From Nitrospirota bacterium (GTDB lineage Bacteria > Nitrospirota > Nitrospiria > Nitrospirales > NS-4), in the NCBI GenBank assembly GCA_005877855.1, contig VBOF01000119.1, positions 1 to 5,823 of the forward strand: DNA of 5,823 bases, in the 5' to 3' direction. How positions within the stretch are numbered: the first letter of the stretch is position 1; each line of letters begins with the position of its first letter. The position numbers and the translations under genes were made by a program. Of this stretch, positions 1-4,902 are shown piece by piece. The notes below the pieces were generated by a model, which saw only the letters and a program-made list of their open reading frames with translations, had not been told where the DNA came from and did not search any database.

Positions 1-791
1 AGCTCCACGATCTTTGGATTCACGTTCAGCTCATCGTCGTAAAGCATGAAGCCCGTGACGCCGTAAGTCTTGTAGAGCTGGACAATCTCCTGGACGATGT
101 TCTCGGAGGTCCGCATCCGGACCCGCCGCAGAAAAGGGCTCATCCGCCCGCCGCAGAAGCCGCAGCCAAAGGGGCAGCCGAGCTGGGCGATCATCGAGAG
201 CGCGCGCACACCGTCGATGGTGTAGTGGTAGCTGTCCACGTCCACGAGGTGCCGGGCCGGGAACGGCAGCTGGGTCAGCTTCTGATTGTCGAGGAAGAGG
301 TCTGACTTCGGATCGTCTCCATCCACGAGCTTCGGCGTAGTGGCGCCCAGAGCTTCGAAGACAGCCAGTTCCCCGTCGCCGACCACCAGCACGTCGAACA
401 TCTCTTCGAGCAGGCGGTACGCCGTGGCAGCGCGGCCCGACATCCCTCGCTTCTGCTCGTACTTGTACGCCGTGTGGATTAAGGTTACGTGCGGGCCGCC
501 CAGGATGATCCGCACCGACGGATTGAGCTCCCGGATCGCCCGGTAAATCTTCGTTGCGGCAGGCATCTGCGGCGTCGTCGCGGTCAGGCCATAGCAGTTG
601 ACGCTCCCGTTCCGCACATGGTCCCGCACGACCTCCTCGTAGTTCTCCACACCGGAGAGGTCCAACATCTCCACCTGGATGCCGGCCTGCTCGAGCACCG
701 CCGCGACCTTCAGGATACCCAGCGTCATGAAGACGCGCTCGTCCAGCAGGAAAATGGAAGGCGGGGTGATCAGACAGATCCGTTTGATCAT
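1..791 (-). CDS. B12-binding-domain radical SAM protein (3' end beyond window)
   Basis: The frame opens with ATG at 791-789 and runs without a stop through the left edge, giving 263 codons of an incomplete protein. Residues 1 to about 150 look like a cobalamin-binding-type Rossmann domain: a MIKRICLITPPS start, a TLGILKVAAVLEQAG helix, YGLTATTPQMP at 67-77, ILGGPHVT at 96-103 and VVGDGE at 136-141. The radical SAM domain follows, with the [4Fe-4S] CxxxCxxC motif at C206, C210 and C213 (CPFGCGFC), then a typical GFMLYDDELNVNP strand at 248-260. The DxHxxG cobalamin-ligand motif is not obvious, so B12 may bind base-off without His, or may have been lost. The start overlaps the stop of the upstream glycosyltransferase by 4 bases (ATGA), so the two are probably co-translated. 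By family it performs radical chemistry such as methylation, epimerisation or rearrangement. The neighbourhood suggests a glycan or lipid-linked substrate, but that is inference. Domain call sure, substrate unknown. Confidence 0.92.
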   Translation of the reverse strand, partial: MIKRICLITPPSIFLLDERVFMTLGILKVAAVLEQAGIQVEMLDLSGVENYEEVVRDHVRNGSVNCYGLTATTPQMPAATKIYRAIRELNPSVRIILGGPHVTLIHTAYKYEQKRGMSGRAATAYRLLEEMFDVLVVGDGELAVFEALGATTPKLVDGDDPKSDLFLDNQKLTQLPFPARHLVDVDSYHYTIDGVRALSMIAQLGCPFGCGFCGGRMSPFLRRVRMRTSENIVQEIVQLYKTYGVTGFMLYDDELNVNPKIVE

Positions 792-1879
792 AACTTCCTC
801 GCACACACGTCCAGAAAATACTCCGCTCTGCGTTCGCAGGTATGGTACTTCAGCAAGTGCGCGCGACCTTCCGCGACGATGGCTTCACGTTCCGCTTCCG
901 CATCTAGATAATGCCGGACCAGTTTCTCCAGATCGCTGAGATCCGACTTGCAATACACTGCATGCCGCCGGTCCACAAAATCATTGGGGATCACGGTCTC
1001 TGGCCGGTCTGACAGCAGCATCGCACTCATACCAACGATTTCAAAATACCGGAGAGACGCGGTTCGACCTCCGCCGCGCAGCGCCACGGCGATCTTCGAG
1101 GCCGCAATCTCCCGGTAGTAGGCTTCCGGGGACCGCTTCTCCCGCTGAGCAGCCTCCGAGGCTGGGGCGTCCTCCAAGACCTTCGTTCGCAACCGCTGAA
1201 GCGTTCCAGCCTTGAGCTTGTACTTGCGGTCGTCCGAGCTCGCATAGACGCCGCCTGCAAACCTGACCCCGTCCATCTGGGAGAGGATCTCCACCGCCTT
1301 CACACGGCGTGGGTGGGAAGCCCTTCCCCTGTAGGAGACGTCGCTTTCCTTCCTCACCGCACCGAAATCGGGCAGCGCCTCCATCACGATGGATAGGGGC
1401 AACGGAACGGTCCGCTCAAACAGCGTGCGGTCGCCACGAAACGTCCACGCCCGCGCCCAGAAGTCCCGCACCCGACTCCCCGGTTCCCAGACATAGTCAC
1501 GCTTGAAGTACACCTGCAGCGGGTACCGCTCCACAACGTCGTGACGGAGGTTCGGACTGTCCTCCCCGTCCACGAACACCATCGGCGGGAACGGGACCTG
1601 TTCGTAGAGCCGCGCGCATTCTTCCAGGCTCGCCTGCCGGAACGACGCGAGACAGACCAGGTCAAAATAGCGATCGCGCAGGAGATCGAGGATCTCCTGG
1701 TGGCTGTACCGCCGACCGGGGCACTGGCTCAGGCACCACAAGCGGGCTTCCGGATCATGGAAAGCCCCCTTGTACGGATAGTCCACGACCCGGTCGTTCC
1801 CGAGCACCCGGGACAGGCCGACGTACAGGGGATCAGAGGCATAGTCGAGCGCATCGTCAGTCAGAAACAGAATCCGCAC
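788..1879 (-). CDS. CgeB-like family 1 glycosyltransferase
   Basis: A 363-residue protein starting at GTG. An in-frame TGA at 1897-1895 leaves no other usable start, and GAGG at 1894-1891 is a weak, rather distant ribosome binding site. The N-terminal half has a Rossmann-like start (MRILFLTDD) and a VFVDGEDSPNLRHD segment at 101-114, followed by VYFKRDY at 123-129, a layout seen in CgeB-like glycosyltransferases. The C-terminal region from about 255 to 355 resembles the Glyco_trans_1_2 domain: SKIAVALRGGG, then LRYFEIVGMSAMLLSDRPET with the conserved acidic E280, then a YCKSDLSDLEKLVRHYL helix and a closing KYHTCERR motif near 344-351. It probably transfers a sugar from a nucleotide donor on the cytoplasmic face during surface-glycan assembly. 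No signal peptide or membrane segment is visible. It leads a two-gene unit with the radical SAM gene. Donor and acceptor cannot be told from sequence. Confidence 0.88.
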   Translation of the reverse strand: MRILFLTDDALDYASDPLYVGLSRVLGNDRVVDYPYKGAFHDPEARLWCLSQCPGRRYSHQEILDLLRDRYFDLVCLASFRQASLEECARLYEQVPFPPMVFVDGEDSPNLRHDVVERYPLQVYFKRDYVWEPGSRVRDFWARAWTFRGDRTLFERTVPLPLSIVMEALPDFGAVRKESDVSYRGRASHPRRVKAVEILSQMDGVRFAGGVYASSDDRKYKLKAGTLQRLRTKVLEDAPASEAAQREKRSPEAYYREIAASKIAVALRGGGRTASLRYFEIVGMSAMLLSDRPETVIPNDFVDRRHAVYCKSDLSDLEKLVRHYLDAEAEREAIVAEGRAHLLKYHTCERRAEYFLDVCARKL

Positions 1880-1912
1880 AACCCGGCTCGCCTCTCATAA
1901 CCGTAACCCGCG

Positions 1913-1918
1913 ATTATA
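1913..1918 (-). promoter_or_regulatory. Candidate sigma-70 -10 box for the glycosyltransferase/radical SAM pair
   Basis: On the minus strand this reads TATAAT, a perfect -10 hexamer, and would place the transcription start near 1906, about 27 bases before the GTG. The -35 position 17 bases further upstream (1941-1936) reads TAGTTT, a poor match, so the promoter is supported mainly by its -10. It sits where a promoter is needed, because the plus-strand coiled-coil gene separates this pair from the rest of the minus-strand cluster. Confidence 0.5.
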
Positions 1919-2091
1919 CACAGATTTTGCGGCCGAAACTAGCGAAAACGAGCAAGGGCGTAAAGGAAGTGCATCCTGTACAGACATGCCAACCGTTTGT
2001 AATGACGCGGGTTCCACCGCCGACCACCGCGACCGGCTTCACGCCTTCGCGCTCTACTTCATTTTTACCTTTTCCAGAACAACGTGTCTCA

Positions 2092-2120
2092 TTGACAAGA
2101 ATGGTGTAGACGCCTACTCT
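2092..2120 (+). promoter_or_regulatory. Candidate sigma-70 promoter of the coiled-coil gene
   Basis: A perfect TTGACA at 2092-2097 is followed after exactly 17 bases by TACTCT at 2115-2120, which keeps the two most conserved leading bases and the final T of the -10 consensus. Transcription would start near 2127, leaving a leader of about 14 bases that holds only the ribosome binding site. Spacing and position agree with the gene start at 2141. Confidence 0.55.
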
Positions 2121-2131
2121 TCAGTTTCGCC

Positions 2132-2138
2132 GGAGGTG
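2132..2138 (+). promoter_or_regulatory. Strong Shine-Dalgarno of the coiled-coil gene
   Basis: GGAGGTG followed by AAA ends two bases before the ATG at 2141. It is a near-perfect anti-16S match and fixes the start codon. It is the strongest ribosome binding site in the window, far better than those of the minus-strand glycan genes, which suggests this small protein is translated efficiently. Confidence 0.8.
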
Positions 2139-2140
2139 AA

Positions 2141-2512
2141 ATGGATCAGGAACTCGTTCAATACCTCAATGAGCAATTCGCTGGGATTAACCAGCGCTTT
2201 GAACAGGTCGGACAACACTTTGAACAGATCGACCAGCGCTTTGAACAGGTCGACCGGCGTTTCGAAGAGATGCGTCGAGAGATGTCTGCGGGGTTTGACG
2301 AGGTCAAGCGGCACAACGGGGTGCTGGTTGAGGACCTCCGCCATAAGTTGCAACTCGTGGCGGAAGGATTTGCGACCAACATAGAAGTCCGCCACACGCA
2401 GGACCGGGAGTATTTCGATCGGCAATTCGCGGACACACACGCTCTTATCCGTAGCTCCTACGACCACCTCAACCAGCGCATAGAGAATCTCGAACGGAAG
2501 GGACAGGGCTAG
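2141..2512 (+). CDS. Small Phe-rich heptad coiled-coil protein of unknown function
   Basis: A 123-residue protein on the strand opposite all other genes here, with its own promoter and a strong ribosome binding site. Residues 13-55 form a regular heptad series: Phe at 13, 20, 27, 34 and 41, then M48 and V55 at one core position, and I16, V23, I30, V37 and M44 at the other. This predicts a long amphipathic helix with an aromatic core. A second part (residues 57-75, around VLVEDLRHKLQLVAEG) and a C-terminal helix ending NQRIENLERKGQG also look helical and charged. No signal peptide, membrane segment or catalytic motif is visible. It recalls short bacterial coiled-coil proteins with repeated QRFEQVD units whose role is unknown to me. 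Its stop overlaps that of the convergent rfbH-like gene. Coding status is well supported by the start signals and the protein-level periodicity; a function cannot be given. Confidence 0.83.
   Translation: MDQELVQYLNEQFAGINQRFEQVGQHFEQIDQRFEQVDRRFEEMRREMSAGFDEVKRHNGVLVEDLRHKLQLVAEGFATNIEVRHTQDREYFDRQFADTHALIRSSYDHLNQRIENLERKGQG
2190..2273 (+). repeat. Four tandem 21-bp units encoding coiled-coil heptads
   Basis: Units run 2190-2210, 2211-2231, 2232-2252 and 2253-2273. The first and third are identical over all 21 bases; the second differs at several positions and the fourth is the most diverged. Each unit encodes seven residues of the QRFEQVD type, so unit gain or loss would keep both the reading frame and the heptad phase. 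This points to growth by internal duplication. Confidence 0.85.
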
Positions 2513-3813
2513 TGCGCTGCGATGAATTCGGAGAGCTTCGCCTTCACGTACTTCATCTGCTCGGCAGTGAGGTTGGGGGAGACGCCGAGGAAGAAGGTAG
2601 ACTTGGTCACCGTCACGGCGTTCGGGTAATCGTGGGGATTGCCAAGGTGGGAGTAAGCCGGGTGGAAGAGCAGGTTGCCGGCAAAGTAGTTCCGGGTCTG
2701 GATCTTGGCGTTCTCCAGAAAGCGCGTCAGTTCGTCCTTGGTGAACCGGTTCGTCGTGACCGTGACGGGGAACCCGAACCAGGAGACATCCGCCTTGGGA
2801 TGTGGCTCGGCGATGCGGAAGAGGTCAGGGTATCGTGAAAAGAAGGCACGATAGCCCTCGTAGTGCGCCTTGCGCTGCTTGTGAATCCAGTCCAGCTTCT
2901 TGAGCTGCGCCACGCCGATCGCGCCCTGGAGATCCAGCGGTTTCAGGTTGTAGCCGATCTCGGTGAACACGTACTTGTGGTCGATCGTAAGATCAGGCAG
3001 CTCCGGCAGCCACTTGTCAAAGCGATGGCCGCAGGTGCCATTCTCCAGCAGATTGGCCTTGCCCACGCAGTAACAGTCCCGCCCCCACCAGCAAAGGCTG
3101 CGCACGACCTTCTCAATGTCCGGATTCGAGGTGGACACCATCCCGCCCTCCGCGGTCGTGATGTGGTGCGCGGGATAGAACGAGCAAGTAGACATCACCC
3201 CAAACCCGCCCAGCGGGGTTCTAGCCCAGGATGAGCCCAGGGCATCGCAGGTGTCTTCCAGGAACAACAGATCGCGGCGGCGACAGAGGTCCGTCAGTCG
3301 GTCCATGTCCGGCGGGTTCCCCAATACATGCGCGAACATGATCGCCTTGGTCTTCGGCGTAAGCTTGGCCTCCACCTGATCGAGGTCCAGGTTCAACGTC
3401 TTCAGCTCGATGTCGACGAACAGCGGCGTGAACCCGTTCTGAAGGATCGGCGCGACGGTCGTCGGGAAGCCAGCAACCGGCGTGACGATCGCGATGTCCG
3501 TAAACCCGTACAGTCGCTTCGAGCGGAGCGCCGCGACCATCAGCAAGTTCGCGGAGCTACCTGAGTTGGTCATGACGCTGTGCTGCTGCCCCACCTTGGC
3601 GGCGAAGTCTCGCTCGAATTCCCGCACTTTCTCGCCGCTGGTGAGCCACTTCCCCTCCAGCAGCGTGTGGATCGCCTCGTAGATCTCCTCCTCGTTCCAG
3701 ACCGGCCCTGAATACGGGATCACGGTCTTCCCGGGGACGAATTTCTCCGGCAGCCCATAGAGGCTCTGGATGGGCCAGTGCTTCTTGATCAAGTTCAGGA
3801 TCTCAGGATCCAT
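2509..3813 (-). CDS. rfbH: RfbH/E1-type CDP-4-keto-6-deoxyglucose 3-dehydrase
   Basis: A 434-residue DegT/DnrJ/EryC1-fold protein, full length for the RfbH (DdhC, AscC) branch. This PMP- and [2Fe-2S]-dependent enzyme removes the C3 hydroxyl of CDP-4-keto-6-deoxyglucose on the way to 3,6-dideoxyhexoses. The cofactor lysine of ordinary family members is replaced by His: SFYPAHHITT at 211-220 has H216 at the Lys position, the hallmark of dehydrases. D187 in LEDTCDALG would pair with the pyridine nitrogen. Cys189, Cys247, Cys249 and Cys261 match the described E1 cluster pattern of one distant Cys, then CxC, then one more; the final gap is 11 residues. WGRDCYC, CGHRF, IDHKYVFTEIGYNLKPLDLQGAIGVAQLKKL (280-307 region) are typical RfbH blocks. 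The ATG at 3813 lies inside the end of the SDR gene (11-base overlap), implying one transcript. Electrons would come from an E3-type reductase not present here. Confidence 0.94.
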   Translation of the reverse strand: MDPEILNLIKKHWPIQSLYGLPEKFVPGKTVIPYSGPVWNEEEIYEAIHTLLEGKWLTSGEKVREFERDFAAKVGQQHSVMTNSGSSANLLMVAALRSKRLYGFTDIAIVTPVAGFPTTVAPILQNGFTPLFVDIELKTLNLDLDQVEAKLTPKTKAIMFAHVLGNPPDMDRLTDLCRRRDLLFLEDTCDALGSSWARTPLGGFGVMSTCSFYPAHHITTAEGGMVSTSNPDIEKVVRSLCWWGRDCYCVGKANLLENGTCGHRFDKWLPELPDLTIDHKYVFTEIGYNLKPLDLQGAIGVAQLKKLDWIHKQRKAHYEGYRAFFSRYPDLFRIAEPHPKADVSWFGFPVTVTTNRFTKDELTRFLENAKIQTRNYFAGNLLFHPAYSHLGNPHDYPNAVTVTKSTFFLGVSPNLTAEQMKYVKAKLSEFIAAH

Positions 3814-4729
3814 AGCTCGCCAGTGTCCTGCGAATGCCTTCTTCGTACCCGACTTTCGGGGTCCATCCCAACGTCTTGATCTTGCTGATGTTCGCGGAGA
3901 AATTCCTGATCCCCACCACTTGATGGAACTGGGGAGGGTCTATCGAGCCGATGGGCGACTTCCGGCCCGTGAGCCGGTGCAGGCACTCCATGAGGTCCTT
4001 GAACATCACAGGCTCGCCGGAGCCAGCCAGATACAATTCGCCAGCCGGCGCGCGCTCGGCGACCGTGACCAAGGCCTCGACCGCGTCGTCGATGTACACG
4101 TAGTCGCGGAAAAAGTCCCCGCCGCGATACACATTGATCGGCTCGCCCAGTTGGGCCTTTCTGATCAGATAATTGAAGGCCCCTTTCTTGGTGTTGTCGA
4201 ACGCTTCACCGGGGCCGTACACGTTCGTGAGGCGGCAGATATTCACGGGAAAGGAATGCAGCCGGCCGTAGATCTTGCAGAACTGCTCCGCGCAAAGCTT
4301 CGTGGCCGGATAGAGACCCAGCGGCTCGCAGGGACTCTGTTCGTCCACGGGGAGTTTGGGTGCGTTGCCATACACGAAGAACGTGCTGACGAAGAGGAAC
4401 TTGGGCTTGTGCTCCTTGCACGCCTCCAGCAGTGCGATCGTGCCGGCGCAGTTCGTTCGGACATCGAGATACGGATCCGTGAGAATATTGTAGTTGTCCA
4501 CCGTGCTCGCACAGTGCACCACGAGATCCATGCCGGCGCAGTCAGCCGCCGTGACGTCTTCGACCGTCCCCTCGCGGACGCGCACCCGCTCCGGAAAGCG
4601 CAACCGCGCCCGCCCCTTGACTGATCGCGTCAGCACCGTGACCTGGTGCTCCCGGCAGAGCCGGTTGGTCAGGGCGCTGCCGATGAACCCCAGGCCGCCT
4701 GTGATCAGCACGTTCATCGAATTTGACAC
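3803..4729 (-). CDS. Extended-SDR NAD-dependent sugar epimerase/dehydratase/reductase
   Basis: A 308-residue extended short-chain dehydrogenase. The nucleotide-binding GGLGFIG motif is at residues 11-17, the VVHCAS block at 70-75, the catalytic Ser/Thr in FVSTFFVYG at 113-121, and the YPATK pair Y140/K144. Further family blocks are RLTNVYGPGEAF at 166-177 and FFRDYVYIDDAVEAL at 206-220. It acts on a nucleotide-activated sugar in the cytosol. Its overlap with the rfbH-like gene makes a CDP-paratose/abequose synthase-like 4-ketoreductase, or a related C2/C4 epimerase, the likeliest job; general UDP-glucose 4-epimerase-type activity cannot be excluded. The start is uncertain. GTG at 4729 has AAGGCGG just upstream, while the in-frame ATG at 4717 gives the more typical MNVLITGG start but lacks a ribosome binding site. 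Family sure, substrate inferred from context. Confidence 0.93.
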   Translation of the reverse strand: MSNSMNVLITGGLGFIGSALTNRLCREHQVTVLTRSVKGRARLRFPERVRVREGTVEDVTAADCAGMDLVVHCASTVDNYNILTDPYLDVRTNCAGTIALLEACKEHKPKFLFVSTFFVYGNAPKLPVDEQSPCEPLGLYPATKLCAEQFCKIYGRLHSFPVNICRLTNVYGPGEAFDNTKKGAFNYLIRKAQLGEPINVYRGGDFFRDYVYIDDAVEALVTVAERAPAGELYLAGSGEPVMFKDLMECLHRLTGRKSPIGSIDPPQFHQVVGIRNFSANISKIKTLGWTPKVGYEEGIRRTLASYGS

Positions 4730-4737
4730 ATTCCGCC

Positions 4738-4902
4738 TTATTCCAGATTATCCATCATCACCGGTACATGCACCCGTTCCCACAGCTTGGCGTACTCTAC
4801 AAACGTGTACATGCCGGCGAACACACTGATCAGAAACCCGTGCATGCCTTCCCGAAACCCTTGCCGTGCGCGCCGAAGCTCACGCCTGAGTCTGAGGGAA
4901 AT
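4738..4902 (-). pseudogene. C-terminal remnant of a family 2 glycosyltransferase
   Basis: After the FkbM stop the same frame stays open for 54 codons to a TAA at 4740-4738. The peptide contains GFREGMHGFLISVF (residues 15-28) and MYTFVEYAKLWE (31-42). This resembles the tail of WcaA/WaaE-like family 2 glycosyltransferases, where a basic Gly-rich segment precedes a hydrophobic helix and ends in YAKLWE. No catalytic part (GT-A fold, DxD) is present, and the only ATG (4845) leaves 34 residues, so this reads as a leftover of a gene cut at its 5' side. The TAA runs straight into the ribosome binding site of the SDR gene (TAAGGCGG), the spacing expected of an intact operon neighbour. It could instead be a neutral 3' extension of the FkbM gene cut off by a nonsense mutation, but its composition differs from that gene. 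Confidence 0.55.

Noticed and set aside
31..804. Long minus-strand open frame covering the left end
   Set aside because: Its translation is Arg/Gly/Ala/Pro-rich low-complexity text without motifs. The alternative frame from 791 carries a clear B12-type domain and the CxxxCxxC radical SAM motif and couples by ATGA to the upstream gene, so the longer frame is a GC-driven shadow.
1995..2035. GGTTCCACC stretch suggesting a tRNA T-arm
   Set aside because: No acceptor stem, anticodon arm or proper GGTTCGA loop can be built around it.
1927..2109. Plus-strand TTG-start frame of 60 codons in the divergent spacer
   Set aside because: It has no convincing ribosome binding site, a Pro/Thr/Ser-rich composition, and runs over the coiled-coil promoter. 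The spacer is kept as a finding but this frame is not called a gene.
2114..2467. Minus-strand open frame of 117 codons opposite the coiled-coil gene
   Set aside because: Its repeated DLFKAL-like units are the mirror of the 21-bp repeats. The plus strand has the promoter, ribosome binding site and heptad phasing.
2490..2560. Search for a bidirectional terminator between the convergent genes
   Set aside because: I could not find an inverted repeat with a T-run on either strand around the shared stop codons.
3770..4624. Plus-strand open frame of 284 codons opposite the SDR gene
   Set aside because: It lies antisense to strongly conserved SDR motifs, lacks recognisable domains, and is explained by high third-position GC on the coding strand.
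4744..4770. Possible -10 (GATAAT on the minus strand) just before the SDR gene
   Set aside because: No acceptable -35 lies 16-18 bases upstream, and the hexamer falls within the glycosyltransferase-like reading frame, so it is likely chance.
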